From: Persicaria tinctoria
Taxonomy: Eukaryota > Streptophyta > Magnoliopsida > Caryophyllales > Polygonaceae
Assembly (NCBI GenBank): GCA_037127255.1
Contig: JBANSL010000003.1
Coordinates: 46,001,314 to 46,065,313 of the forward strand
DNA: 64,000 nt
Direction: 5' to 3'
Of this stretch, positions 12,301-26,000 are shown in pieces; position 1 is the first letter of the stretch, and every line of letters starts with the position of its first letter. The notes under the pieces are model-generated. The model ran no database searches. It was not told where the DNA came from and saw only the letters and a list, made by a program, of their open reading frames with translations. The translations under genes and the position numbers were made by a program.

Positions 12301-15300
12301 TGATGTTTTATTTAACTCCCAAAGATGCTGTAGCTTGGCTCCGCGTCGGGCCTCCGATCGAAGCTGCTATCTCGGAGATGAAGTTTTATTTAAGTCCCAA
12401 AGACGCTGGAGCTTGGCTCCGTGTCGAGCCTCTGGTCGAAGCTGCGTTCTCGGAGAAGAAGTTTTATTTAAGTCCCAAAGACGCTGGAGCTTGGCTCCGC
12501 GTCGGGCCTCAGATCGAAGCTGCGTTCTCGGAGATGAGGTTTTATTTAAATCCCAAAGACGCTGGAGCTTTGCTCCGTGTCGAGCCTCCGATCGAAGCTG
12601 CGTTCTCGGAGATGAAGTTTTATTTAGGTCCCAAAGACGGTGTAGCTTGGCTCCGCATCGGGCCTCCGATCGAAGCTGCGTTCTCGGAGATGATGTTTTA
12701 TTTAACTCCCAAAGAAGCTGTAGCTTGGCTCCGCGTCGGGCCTCCGATCGAAGCTGCGTTCTCGGAGATGAAGTTTTATTTAAGTCCCAAAGACGCTGGA
12801 GCTTGGCTCCGTGTCGGGCCTCCGATCGAAGCTGGGTTCTCGGAAATGAAGTTTTATTTAAGTTCCAAAGACGCTGGAGGTTGGCTCCGCGTCGGGCCTC
12901 TGATCGAAACTGCGTTTTCGGAGATGAAATTTTATTTAAGTCCCAAAGACGCTAGAGCTCGGCTTTGGTTCGGATCTCCGATCGAAGCTGCGTTCTCGGA
13001 GATGAAGTTTTATTTAAGTCCCAAAGACGCTAGACCTTGGCTCAGTGTCGAGCCTCCGATCGAAGCTGCTTTCTCGGAGATTAAGTTTTATTTAAGTCCC
13101 AAAGGCGCTGGAGCTTGGCTCCGCGTCGGGCCTCCGATCGAAGTTGCGGTCTCGGAGATGAAGTTTTATTTAAGTCCCAAAGACGCTGGAGCTTGGCTCC
13201 GTGTCGAGCCTCCGATCGAAGCTGCGGTCTCGGAGATGAAGTTTTATTTAAGTCCCAAAGACGCTGGAGCTTGGCTCCGCTTCGGGCCTCCGATCGAAGC
13301 TGGGTTCTCAGATATGAAATTTTATTTAAGTCCCAAAGACGCTGGAGCTTGGCTCCGCGTCGGGCCTCCGATCGAAGTTGCGTTCTCGGAGATGAAGTTT
13401 TATTTAAGTCTCAAAGACGCTGGAGCTTGGCTCCGTGTTGGGCCTCCGATCGAAGCTGCGGTCTCGGAGATGAAGTTTTATTTAAGTCCCAAAGACGCTG
13501 GAGCTTGCCTCCGGTTCGGGCCTTCAATCGAAGCTGCGTTCTCGGAGATGAAGTTTTATTTAAGTCCCAAAGACGCTGGAGCTTGGCTCCGCGTCGGGCC
13601 TCCGATCGAAGCTGCGTTCTCGGAGATGATGTTTTATTTAACTCCCAAAGAAGCTGTAGCTTGGCTCCGCGTCGGGCCTCCGATCGAAGCTGCGTTCTCG
13701 GAGATGAAGTTTTATTTAAGTCCCAAAGACGCTGGAGCTTGGCTCTGTGTCGGGCCTCCGATCGAAACTGGGTTCTCGGAAATGAAGTTTTATTTAAGTT
13801 CCAAAGACGCTGGAGCTTGGCTCTGCGTCGGGCCTCTGATCGAAACTGCGTTTTCGGAGATGAAATTTTATTTAAGTCCCAAAGACGCTAGAGCTCGGCT
13901 TTGGTTCGGATCTCCGATCGAAGCTGCGTTCTCGGAGATGAAGTTTTATTTAAGTCCCAAAGACGCTGGAGCTTGCCTCCGGTTCGAGCCTCCGATCGAA
14001 GCTGCTTTCTCGGAGATTAAGTTTTATTTAAGTCCCAAAGACGCTGGAGCTTGGCTCCGCGTCGGGCCTCCGATCGAAGCTGCGGTCTCGGAGATGAAGT
14101 TTTATTTAAGTCCCAAAGACGCTGGAGCTTGGCTCCGTGTCGAGCCTCCGATCGAAGTTGCGGTCTCGGAGATGAAGTTTTATTTAAGTCCCAAAGACGC
14201 TGGAGCTTGGCTCCGCTTCGGGCCTCCGATCGAAGCTGGGTTCTCAGATATGAAGTTTTATTTAAGTCCCAAAGACGCTGGAGCTTGGCTCCGCGTCGGG
14301 CCTCCGATCGAAGCTGCGTTCTCGGAGATGAAGTTTTATTTAAGTCTCAAAGACGCTGGAGCTTGGCTCCGTGTGGGGCCTCCGATCGAAGCTGCGGTCT
14401 CGGAGATGAAGTTTTATTTAAGTCCCAAAGACGCTGGAGCTTGCCTCCGGTTCGGGCCTTCAATCGAAGCTGCGTTCTCGGAGATGAAGTTTTATTTAAG
14501 TCCTAAAGACGCTGGAGCTTGGCTCCGCGTCGGGCCTCCGATCGAAGCTGCGTTCTCGGAGATGAAGTTTTGTTTAAATCCCAAAGACGCTGGAGCTTTG
14601 CGCCGTGTCGAGCCTCCGATCGAAGCTGCATTCTCGGAGATGAAGTTTTATTTAAGTCCCAAAGACGTTGTAGCTTGGCTCTGCGTCGGGCCTCCGATTG
14701 AAGCTGCGTTCTTGGAGATGAAGCTTTATTTAAGTCCCAAAGACGCTGGAGCTTGGCTCCGCGTCGAGCCTCCGATCGAAGCTGCGTTCTCGGAGATAAT
14801 GTTTTATTTAAGTCCCAAAGACGCTGGAGCTTGGTTCCGTGTCAGGCCTCTGGTCGAAGCTGCGTTCTCGGAGAAGAAGTTTTATTTAAGTCCCAAAGAC
14901 GCTGGAGCTTGGCTCCGCGTCGGGCCTCTGATCGAAGCTGCGTTCTCGGAGATGAGGTTTTATTTAAATCCCAAAGACGCTGGAGCTTTGCTCCGTGTCG
15001 AGCCTCCGATCGAAGCTGCGTTCTCGGAGATGAAGTTTTATTTAAGTCCCAAAGACGGTGTAGCTTGGCTCCGCATCGGGCCTCCGATCGAAGCTGCGTT
15101 CTCGGAGATGATGTTTTATTTAACTCCCAAAGATGCTGTAGCTTGGCTCCGCGTCGGGCCTCCGATCGAAGCTGCGTTCTCGGAGATGAAGTTTTATTTA
15201 AGTCCCAAAGACGCTGGAGCTTGGCTCCGTGTCGGGCCTCTGGTCGAAGCTGCGTTCTCGGAGAAGAAGTTTTATTTAAGTCCCAAAGACGCTGGAGCTT

Positions 15301-16390
15301 GGCTCCGCGTCGGGCCTCAGATCGAAGCTGCGTTCTCGGAGATGAGGTTTTATTTAAATCCCAAAGACGCTGGAGCTTTGCTCCGTGTCGAGCCTCCGAT
15401 CGAAGCTGCGTTCTCGGAGATGAAGTTTTATTTAGGTCCCAAAGACGGTGTAGCTTGGCTCCGCATCGGGCCTCCGATCGAAGCTGCGTTCTCGGAGATG
15501 ATGTTTTATTTAACTCCCAAAGAAGTTGTAGCTTGGCTCCGCGTCGGGCCTCCGATCGAAGCTGCGTTCTCGGAGATGAAGTTTTATATAAGTCCCAAAG
15601 ACGCTGGAGCTTGGCTCCGTGTCGGGCCTCCGATCGAAGCTGGGTTCTCGGAAATGAAGTTTTATTTAAGTTCCAAAGACGCTGGAGGTTGGCTCCGCGT
15701 CGGGCCTCTGATCGAAACTGCGTTTTCGGAGATGAAATTTTATTTAAGTCCCAAAGACGCTAGAGCTCGGCTTTGGTTCGGATCTCCGATCGAAGCTGCG
15801 TTCTCGGAGATGAAGTTTTATTTAAGTCCCAAAGACGCTAGACCTTGGCTCAGTGTCGAGCCTCCGATCGAAGCTGCTTTCTCGGAGATTAAGTTTTATT
15901 TAAGTCCCAAAGACGCTGGAGCTTGGCTCCGCGTCGGGCCTCCGATCGAAGTTGCGGTCTCGGAGATGAAGTTTTATTTAAGTCCCAAAGACGCTGGAGC
16001 TTGGCTCCGTGTCGAGCCTCCGATCGAAGCTGCGGTCTCGGAGATGAAGTTTTATTTAAGTCCCAAAGACGCTGGAGCTTGGCTCCGCTTCGGGCCTCCG
16101 ATCGAAGCTGGGTTCTCAGATATGAAATTTTATTTAAGTCCCAAAGACGCTGGAGCTTGGCTCCGCGTCGGGCCTCCGATCGAAGTTGCGTTCTCGGAGA
16201 TGAAGTTTTATTTAAGTCTCAAAGACGCTGGAGCTTGGCTCCGTGTTGGGCCTCCGATCGAAGCTGCGGTCTCGGAGATGAAGTTTTATTTAAGTCCCAA
16301 AGACGCTGGAGCTTGCCTCCGGTTCGGGCCTTCAATCGAAGCTGCGTTCTCGAAGATGAAGTTTTATTTAAGTCCTAAAGACGCTGGAGC
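9371..16390 (+). repeat. 2340-bp (30-monomer) higher-order repeats
   Basis: The same ordered set of variants restarts at 9371, 11711, 14519 and 16391. Unit 1 is 9371-11710 and unit 2 is 11711-14050, each 30 monomers. Segment 14051-14518 repeats 8903-9370 (six monomers). Unit 3, 14519-16390, is a 24-monomer version. Offsets of 2340 and 5148 bp (66x78) link matching variants, for example the GCCTCAGATCGAAG and CTCGGCTTTGGTTCGG monomers. All monomers here are 78 bp, which keeps one frame open for 8.9 kb. Confidence 0.8.
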
Positions 16391-19300
16391 TTGGCTCCGC
16401 GTCGGGCTTCCGATCGAAGCTGCGTTCTCGGAGATGAAGTTTTGTTTAAATCCCAAAGACGCTGGAGCTTTGCGCTGTGTCGAGCCTCCGATCGAAGCTG
16501 CGTTCTCGGAGATGAAGTTTTATTTAAGTCCCAAAGACGTTGTAGCTTGGCTCTGCGTCGGGCGTCCGATTGAAGCTGCGTTCTTGAGGATGAAGCTTTA
16601 TTTAAGTCCCAAAGACGCTGGAGCTTGGCTCCGCATCGAGCCTCCGATCGAAGCTGCGTTCTCGGAGATAATGTTTTATTTAAGTCCCAAAGACGCTGTA
16701 GCTTGGCTCCGCGTCGGGCCTCCGATCGAAGCAGCGTTCTAGGAGATGAAGTTTTATTTAAGTCCCAAAGACGCTGGAGCTTTGCTCCGTGTCGAGCTTC
16801 CGATCGAAGCTGCGTTCTCGGAGATGAAGTTTTATTTAAGTCCGAGCCTCTGATCGAAGCTGCTTTCTCAGAGATGAAGTTTTATTTATGTCCCAAAGAC
16901 GGTGTAGCTTGGCTCCGCGTCGGGCCTCCGATCGAAGCTGCGTTCTCGGAGATGGAGTTTTATTTAAGTCCCAAAGACGCTGGAGCTTGGTTCCGTGTCG
17001 GGCCTCTGGTCGAAGCTGCGTTCTCGGAGAAGAAGTTTTATTTAAGTCCCAAAGACGCTGGAGCTTGGCTCCGCGTCGGGCCTCCGATCGAAGCTGCGTT
17101 CTCGGAGATGAAGTTTTGTTTAAATCCCAAAGACGCTGGAGCTTTGCGCTGTGTCGAGCCTCCGATCGAAGCTGCGTTCTCGGAGATGAAGTTTTATTTA
17201 AGTCCCAAAGACGTTGTAGCTTGGCTCTGCGTCGGGCGTCAGATTGAAGCTGCGTTCTTGGAGATGAAGCTTTATTTAAGTCCCAAAGACGCTGGAGCTT
17301 GGCTCCGCGTCGAGCCTCCGATCGAAGCTGCGTTCTCGGAGATAATGTTTTATTTAAGTCCCAAAGACGCTGTAGCTTGGCTCCGCATCGGGCCTCCGAT
17401 CGAAGCAGCGTTCTAGGAGATGAAGTTTTATTTAAGTCCCAAAGACGCTGGAGCTTGGCTCCGCGTCGGGCCTCCGATCGAAGCTGCGTTCTCGGAGATG
17501 GAGTTTTATTTAAGTCCCAAAGACGCTGGAGCTTGGTTCCGTGTCGGGCCTCTGGTCGAAGCTGCGTTCTCGGAGAAGAAGTTTTATTTAAGTCCCAAAG
17601 ACGCTGGAGCTTGGCTCCGTGTCGAGCCTCCGATCGAAGCTGCGGTCTCGGAGATGAAGTTTTATTTAAGTCCGAAAGACGCTGGAGCTTGGCTCCGCTT
17701 CGGGCCTCCGATCGAAGCTGGGTTCTCCGATATGAAATTTTATTTAAGTCCCAAAGACGCTGGAGCTTGGCTCCGCGTCGGGCCTCCGATCGAAGTTGCG
17801 TTCTCGGAGATGAAGTTTTATTTAAGTCTCAAAGACGCTGGAGCTTGGCTCCGTGTTGGGCCTCCGATCGAAGCTGCGGTCTCGGAGATGAAGTTTTATT
17901 TAAGTCCCAAAGACGCTGGAGCTTGCCTCCGGTTCGGGCCTTCAATCGAAGCTGCGTTCTCGGAGATGAAGTTTTATTTAAGTCCCAAAGACGCTGGAGC
18001 TTTGGCTCCGCGTCGGGCCTCTGATCGAAACTGCGTTTTCGGAGATGAAATTTTATTTAAGTCCCAAAGACGCTAGAGCTCGGCTTTGGTTCGGATCTCC
18101 GATCGAAGCTGCGTTCTCGGAGATGAAGTTTTATTTAAGTCCCAAAGACGCTAGACCTTGGCTCAGTGTCGAGCCTCCGATCGAAGCTGCTTTCTCGGAG
18201 ATTAAGTTTTATTTAAGTCCCAAAGACGCTGGAGCTTGGCTCCGCGTCGGGCCTCCGATCGAAGTTGCGGTCTCGGAGATGAAGTTTTATTTAAGTCCCA
18301 AAGACGCTGGAGCTTGGCTCCGTGTCGAGCCTCCGATCGAAGCTGCGGTCTCGGAGATGAAGTTTTATTTAAGTCCCAAAGACGCTGGAGCTTGGCTCCG
18401 CTTCGGGCCTCCGATCGAAGCTGGGTTCTCCGATATGAAATTTTATTTAAGTCCCAAAGACGCTGGAGCTTGGCTCCGCGTCGGGCCTCCGATCGAAGTT
18501 GCGTTCTCGGAGATGAAGTTTTATTTAAGTCTCAAAGACGCTGGAGCTTGGCTCCGTGTTGGGCCTCCGATCGAAGCTGCGGTCTCGGAGATGAAGTTTT
18601 ATTTAAGTCCCAAAGACGCTGGAGCTTGCCTCCGGTTCGGGCCTTCAATCGAAGCTGCGTTCTCGGAGATGAAGTTTTATTTAAGTCCCAAAGACGCTGG
18701 AGCTTGGCTCCGCGTCGGGCCTCCGATCGAAGCTGCGTTCTCGGAGATGAAGTTTTGTTTAAATCCCAAAGACGCTGGAGCTTTGCGCTGTGTCGAGCCT
18801 CCGATCGAAGCTGCGTTCTCGGAGATGAAGTTTTATTTAAGTCCCAAAGACGTTGTAGCTTGGCTCTGCGTCGGGCGTCCGATTGAAGCTGCGTTCTTGG
18901 AGATGAAGCTTTATTTAAGTCCCAAAGACGCTGGAGCTTGGCTCCGCATCGAGCCTCCGATCGAAGCTGCCTTCTCGGAGATAATGTTTTATTTAAGTCC
19001 CAAAGACGCTGTAGCTTGGCTCCACGTCGGGCCTCCGATCGAAGCAGCGTTCTAGGAGATGAAGTTTTGTTTAAGTCCCAAAGACGCTGGAGCTTTGCTC
19101 CGTGTCGAGCTTCCGATCGAAGCTGCGTTCTCGGAGATGAAGTTTTATTTAAGTCCGAGCCTCTGATCGAAGCTGCTTTCTCAGAGATGAAGTTTTATTT
19201 ATGTCCCAAAGACGGTGTAGCTTGGCTCCGCGTTGGGCCTCCGATCGAAGCTGCGTTCTCGGAGATGGAGTTTTATTTAAGTCCCAAAGACGCTGGAGCT

Positions 19301-20051
19301 TGGTTCCGTGTCGGGCCTCTGGTCGAAGCTGCGTTCTCGGAGAAGAAGTTTTATTTAAGTCCCAAAGACGCTGGAGCTTGGCTCCGCGTCGGGCCTCCGA
19401 TCGAAGCTGCGTTCTCGGAGATGAAGTTTTGTTTAAATCCCAAAGACGCTGGAGCTTTGCGCTGTGTCGAGCCTCCGATCGAAGCTGCGTTCTCGGAGAT
19501 GAAGTTTTATTTAAGTCCCAAAGACGTTGTAGCTTGGCTCTGCGTCGGGCGTCCGATTGAAGCTGCGTTCTTGGAGATGAAGCTTTATTTAAGTCCCAAA
19601 GACGCTGGAGCTTGGCTCCGCGTCGAGCCTCCGATCGAAGCTGCGTTCTCGGAGATAATGTTTTATTTAAGTCCCAAAGACGTTGTAGCTTGGCTCCGCG
19701 TCGGGCCTCCGATCGAAGCAGCGTTCTAGGAGATGAAGTTTTATTTAAGTCCCAAAGACGCTGGAGCTTTGCTCCGTGTCGAGCTTCCGATCGAAGCTGC
19801 GTTCTCGGAGATGAAGTTTTATTTAAGTCCGAGCCTCTGATCGAAGCTGCTTTCTCAGAGATGAAGTTTTATTTATGTCCCAAAGACGGTGTAGCTTGGC
19901 TCCGCGTCGGGCCTCCGATCGAAGCTGCGTTCTCGGAGATGGAGTTTTATTTAAGTCCCAAAGACGCTGGAGCTTGGTTCCGTGTCGGGCCTCTGGTCGA
20001 AGCTGCGTTCTCGGAGAAGAAGTTTTATTTAAGTCCCAAAGACGCTGGAGC
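16391..20051 (+). repeat. 674-bp (9-monomer) higher-order repeats
   Basis: Units of eight 78-bp monomers plus one 50-bp monomer recur: 16391-17064, with its anchor repeated at 17065; then 18704-19377, with its anchor repeated at 19378. The pairs lie 2313 bp apart (29x78+50+1). The odd base is a single 79-bp monomer at 17966-18044 reading GGAGCTTTGGCTCC. The 674-bp spacing also separates the 50-bp monomers at 2016 and 2690. Confidence 0.75.
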
Positions 20052-23000
20052 TTGGCTCCGCGTCGGGCCTCTGATCGAAGCTGCGTTCTCGGAGATGAGG
20101 TTTTATTTAAATCCCAAAGACGCTGGAGCTTCGCTCCGTGTCGAGCCTCCGATCGAAGCTGCGTTCTCGGAGATGAAGTTTTATTTAAGTCCCAAAGACG
20201 GTGTAGCTTGGCTCCGCATCGGGCCTCCGATCGAAGCTGCGTTCTCGGAGATGATGTTTTATTTAACTCCCAAAGACGTTGTAGCTTGGCTCCGCGTCGG
20301 GCCTCCGATCGAAGCTGCGTTCTCGGAGATGATGTTTTATTTAAGTCCCAAAGACGCTGGAGCTTGGCTCCGTGTCGGGCCTCCGATCGAAGCTGGGTTC
20401 TCGGAAATGAAGTTTTATTTAAGTTCCAAAGACGCTGGAGCTTGGTTCCGCGTCGGGCCTCTGATCGAAACTGCGTTTTCGGAGATGAAATTTTATTTAA
20501 GTCCCAAAGACGCTAGAGCTCGGCTTTGGTTCGGATCTCCGATCGAAGCTGCGTTCTCGGAGATGAAGTTTTATTTAAGTCCCAAAGACGCTAGAGCTTG
20601 GCTCCGTGTCGAGCCTCCGATCGAAGCTGCTTTCTCGGAGATTAAGTTTTATTTAAGTCCCAAAGACGCTGGAGCTTGGCTCCGCGTCGGGCCTCCGATC
20701 GAAGCTGCGGTCTCGGATATGAAGTTTTATTTAAGTCTTAAAGACGCTGGAGCTTGGCTCCGTGTCGAGCCTCCGATCGAAGATGCGGTCTCGGAGATGA
20801 AGTTTTATTTAAGTCCCAAAGACGCTGGAGCTTGGCTACGCTTCGGGTCTCCGATCGAAGCTGGGTTCTCTGATATGAAGTTTTATTTAAGTCCCAAAGA
20901 CGCTGGAGCTTGGCTCCGCGTCGGGCCTCCGATCGAAGCTGCGTTCTCGGAGATGAAGTTTTATTTAAGTCTCAAAGACGCTGGAGCTTGGCTCCGTGTT
21001 GAGCCTCCGATCGAAGCTGCGGTCTCGGAGATGAAGTTTTATTTAAGTCCCAAAGACGCTGGAGCTTGGCTCCGCTTCGGGCCTTCAATCGAAGCTGCGT
21101 TCTCGGAGATGAAGTTTTATTTAAGTCCCAAAGACGCTGGAGCTTGGTTCCGGGTCGCGCCTCTTGTCGAAAATGCGTTCTCGGAGATGAAGTTTTATTT
21201 AAGTCCCAAAGACGCTGGAGCTTGGCTCCGCGTCAGGCCTCCGATCGAAGCTGCGTTCTCGGAGATGAAGTTTTGTTTAAATCCCAAAGACGCTGGAGCT
21301 TTGCTCCGTGTCGAGCCTCCGATCGAAGCTGCATTCTCGGAGATGAAGTTTTATTTAAGTCCCAAAGACGGTGTAGCTTGGCTCCGCGTCGGGCCTCCGA
21401 TCGAAGCTGGGTTCTCGGAGATGAAGTTTTATTGAAGTCCCAAAGACGCTGGAGCTTGGCTTCGTGTCAAGCCTCCGATCGAAGCTGCGTTCTCGGAGAT
21501 GAAGTTTTATTTAAGTCCCAAAGACGTTGTAGCTTGGCTCTGCGTCGAGCCTCCCATTGAAGCTGCGTTCTCGGAGTTGAAGCTTTATTTAAGTCCCAAA
21601 AACGCTGGAGCTTGGCTCCGCGTCGAGCCTCCGATCGAAGTTGCGTTCTCGGAGATAATGTTTTATTTAAGTCCCAAAGACGTTGTTGCTTGGCTCTGCG
21701 TCGGGCCTCCGATCGAAGCTGCATTCTAGGAGATGAAGTTTTATTTAAGTCCCAAAGACGCTGGAGCTTTGCTCCGTGTCGAGCTTCCGATCGAAGCTGC
21801 GTTCTCGGAGATGAAGTTTTACTTAAGTCCGAGCCTCTGATCGAAACTGCTTTCTCGCAGATGAAGTTTTATTCATGTCCCAAAGACGGTGTAGCTTGGC
21901 TCCGCGTCGGGCCTCTGATCGAAGATGCGTTCTCGAAGATGGAGTTTTATTTAAGTCCCAAAGACGTTGGAGCTTGGTTCCGTGTCAGGCCTCTTGTCGA
22001 AGGTGCGTTCTCGGAGAAGAAGTTTTATTTAAGTCCCAAAGACGCTGGAGCTTGGCTCCGCGTCGGGCCTCTGATCGAAGCTGCGTTCTCGGAGATGAGG
22101 TTTTATTTAAATCCCAAAGACGCTGGAGCTTTGCTCCGTGTCGAGCCTCCGATCGAAGCTGCGTTCTCGGAGATGAAGTTTTATTTAGGTCCCAAAGACG
22201 GTGTAGCTTGGCTCCGCATCGGGCCTCCGATCGAAGCTGCGTTCTCGGAGATGATGTTTTATTTAACTCCCAAAAAAGCTGTAGCTTGGCTCCGCGTCGG
22301 GCCTCCGATCGAAGCTGCGTTCTCGGAGATGAAGTTTTATTTATGTCCCAAAGACGCTGGAGCTTGGCTCCGTGTCGGGCCTCCGATCGGAGCTGGGTTC
22401 TCGGAAATGAAGTTTTATTTAAGTTCCAAAGACGCTGGAGCTTGGCTCCGCGTCGGCCCTCTGATCGAAACTGCGTTTTCGGAGATGAAATTTTATTTAA
22501 GTCCCAAAGACGCTAGAGCTCGGCTTTGGTTCGGATCTCCGATCGAAGCTGCGTTCTCGGAGATGAAGTTTTATTTAAGTCCCAAAGACGCTAGAGCTTG
22601 GCTCCGTGTCGAGCCTCCGATCGAAGCTGCTTTCTCGGAGATTAAGTTTTATTTAAGTCCCAAAGACACTGGAGCTTGGCTCCACGTCGGCCCTCCGATC
22701 GAAGCTGCGGTCTCGGAGATGAAGTTTTATTTAAGTCCCAAAGACGCTGGAGCTTGGCTCCGTGTCGAGCCTCCGATCGAAGTTGCGGTCTCGGAGATGA
22801 AGTTTTATTTAAGTCCCAAAGACGCTGGAGCTTGGCTCCGCTTCGAGCCTCCGATCGAAGCTGGGTTCTCAGATATGAAGTTTTATTTAAGTCCTAAAGA
22901 CGCTGGAGCTTGGCTCCGCGTCGGGCCTCCGATCGAAGCTGCGTTCTCGGAGATGAAGTTTTATTTAAGTCTTAAAGACGCTGGAGCTTGGCTCCGTGTT

Positions 23001-26000
23001 GGGCCTCCGATCGAAGCTGCGGTCTCGGAGATGAAGTTTTATTTAAGTCCCAAAGACGTTGGAGCTTGCCTCCGCTTCGGGCCTTCAATCGAAGCTGCGT
23101 TCTCGGAGATGAAGTTTTATTTAAGTCCCAAAGACGTTGTAGCTTGGCTCTGCGTCGGGCCTCCGATTGAAGCTGCGTTCTCGGAGATGACGCTTTATAT
23201 AAGTCCCAAAGACGCTGAAGCTTGGTTCCGCGTCGAGCCTCCGATCGAAGCTGCGTTCTCGGAGATAATGTTTTATTTAAGTCCCAAAGACGCTGTAGCT
23301 TGGCTCCGCGTCGGGCCTCCGATCGAAGCAGCGTTCTAGGAGATGAAGTTTTATTTAAGTCCCAAAGACGTTGGAGCTTTGCTCCGTGTCGAGCTTCCGA
23401 TCGAAGCTGCGTTCTCGGAGATGAAGTTTTATTTAAGTCCGAGCCTCTGATCAAAGCTGCTTTCTCGGAGATTAAGTTTTATTTATGTCCCAAAGACGGT
23501 GCAGCTTGGCTCCGCGTCGGGCCTCCGATCGAAGCTGCGTTCTCGGAGATGGAGTTTTATTTAAGTCCCAAAGACGCTGGAGCTTGGTTCCGTGTAGGGC
23601 CTCTGATCGAAGCTGCGTTCTCGGAGAAGAAGTTTTATTTAAGTCCCAAAGACGCTGGAGCTTGGCTCCGCGTCGGGCCTCTGATCGAAGCTGCGTTCTC
23701 GGAGATGAGGTTTTATTTAAATCCCAAAGACGCTGGAGCTTTGCTCCGTGTCGAGCCTCCGATCGAAGCTGCGTTCTCGGAGATGAAGTTTTATTTAAGT
23801 CCCAACGACGGTGTAGCTTGGCTCCGCATCGGGCCTCCGTTCGAAGCTGCGTTCTCGGAGATGATGTTTTATTTAACTCCCAAAGACGCTGTAGCTTGGC
23901 TCCGCGTCGGGCCTCCGATCGAAGCTGTGTTCTCGGAGATGAAGTTTTATTTAAGTCCCAAAGACGCTGGAGCTTGGCTCCGTGTCGGGCCTCTGATCGA
24001 AGCTGGGTTCTCGGAAATGAAGTTTTATTTAAGTTCCAAAGACGCTGGAGCTTGGCTCCGCGTCGGGACTCTGATCGAAACTGCGTTTTCGGAGATGAAA
24101 TTTTATTTAAGTCCCAAAGACGCTAGAGCTCGGCTTTGGTTCGGATCTCCGATCGAAGCTGCGTTCTCGGAGATGAAGTTTTATTTAAGTCCCAAAGACG
24201 CTAGAGCTTGGCTCCGTATCGAGCCTCCGATCGAAGCTGCTTTCTCGGAGATTAAGTTTTATTTAAGTCCCAAAGACACTGGAGCTTGGCTCCGCGTCGG
24301 GCCTCCGATCGAAGCTGCGGTCTCGGAGATGAAGTTTTATTTAAGTCCCAAAGACGCCAGAGCTTGGCTCCGTGTCGAGCCTCCGATCGAAGCTGCGGTC
24401 TCGGAGATGAAGTTTTATTTAAGTCCCAAAGACGCTGGAGCTTGGCTACGCTTCGGGCCTCCGATCGAAGCTGGGTTCTCAGATATGAAGTTTTATTTAA
24501 GTCCCAAAGACGCTGGAGCTTGGCTCCGCGTCGGGCCTCCGATCGAAGCTGCGTTCTCGGAGATGAAGTTTTATTTAAGTCTCAAAGACGCTGGAGCTTG
24601 GCTCCGTGTTGGGCCTCTGATCAAAGCTACGGTCTCGGAGATGAAGTTTTATTTAAGTCCCAAAGACGCTGGAGCTTGGCTCCGCTTCGGGCCTTCAATC
24701 GAAGCTGCGTTCTCGGAGATGAAGTTTTATTTAAGTCCCAAAGACGCTGGAGCTTGGTTCCGCGTCGCGCCTCTGGTCGAAGCTGCGTTCTCGGAGATGA
24801 AGTTTTATTTAAGACCCAAAGACGCTGGAGCTTGGCTCCGCGTCAGGCCTCCGATCGAAGTTGCGTTCTCGGAGATGAAGTTTTGTTTAAATCCCAAAGA
24901 CGCTGGAGCTTTGCTCCGTGTCGAGCCTCCGATCGAAGCTGCGTTCTCGGAGATGAAGTTTTATTTAAGTCCCAAAGACGGTGTAGCTTGGCTCCGCGTC
25001 GGGCCTCCGATCGAAGCTGCGTTCTCGCAGATGAAGTTTTATTTAAGTCCCAAAGACGCTGGAGCTTGGCTCCGCGTTGGGCCTCCGATTGAAGTTGCGT
25101 TCTCGGAGATGAAGTTTTATTTAAGTCCCAAAGACGCTGGAGCTTGGCTTCGTGTCAAGCCTCCGATCGAAGCTGCGTTCTCGGAGATGAAGTTTTATTT
25201 AAGTCCCAAAGACGTTGTAGCTTGGCTCTGCGTCGGGCCTCCGATTGAAGCTGCGTTCTCGGAGATGAAGCTTTATTTAAGTCCCAAAGACGCTGGAGTT
25301 TGGCTCCGTGTCGAGCCTCCGATCGAAGCTGCGGTCTCGGAGATGAAGTTTTATTTAAGTCCCAAAGACGCTGGAGCTTGGCTCCGCTTCGGGCCTCCGA
25401 TCGAAGCTGGGTTCTCAGATATGAAGTTTTATTTAAGTCCCAAAGACGCTGGAGCTTGGCTCCGCGTCGGGCCTCCGATCGAAGCTGCGTTCTCGGAGAT
25501 GAAGTTTTATTTAAGTCTCAAAGACGCTGGAGCTTGGCTCCGTGTTGGGCCTCCGATCGAAGCTGCGGTCTCGGAGATGAAGTTTTATTTAAGTCCCAAA
25601 GACGCTGGAGCTTGCCTCCGCTTCGGGCCTTCAATCGAAGCTGCGTTCTCGGAGATGAAGTTTTATTTAAGTCCCAAAGACGCTGGAGCTTGGCTCCGCG
25701 TCGGGCCTCCGATCGAAGCTGCGTTCTCGGAGATGAAGTTTTGTTTAAATCCCAAAGACGCTGGAGCTTTGCGCCGTGTCGAGCCTCCGATCGAAGCTGC
25801 GTTCTCGGAGATGAAGTTTTATTTAAGTCCCAAAGACGTTGTAGCTTGGCTCTGCGTCGCGCCTCCGATTGAAGCTGCGTTCTCGGAGATGTAGCTTTAT
25901 TTAAGTCCCAAAGACGCTGGAGCTTGGCTCCGCGTCGAGCCTCCGATCGAAGCTGCGTTCTCGGAGATAATGTTTTATTTAAGTCCCAAAGACGCTGTAG

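Noticed and set aside
7839..16742. A 2967-residue repetitive protein gene (and similar long frames at 5779-7956, 19612-21435, 23222-25894, 48358-50562, 53986-56346)
   Set aside because: The open frames follow from a 78-bp monomer without stops. Two plus frames and one minus frame are open over the same DNA, length-variant monomers switch frames without consequence, and there is no start context, intron or terminator pattern.
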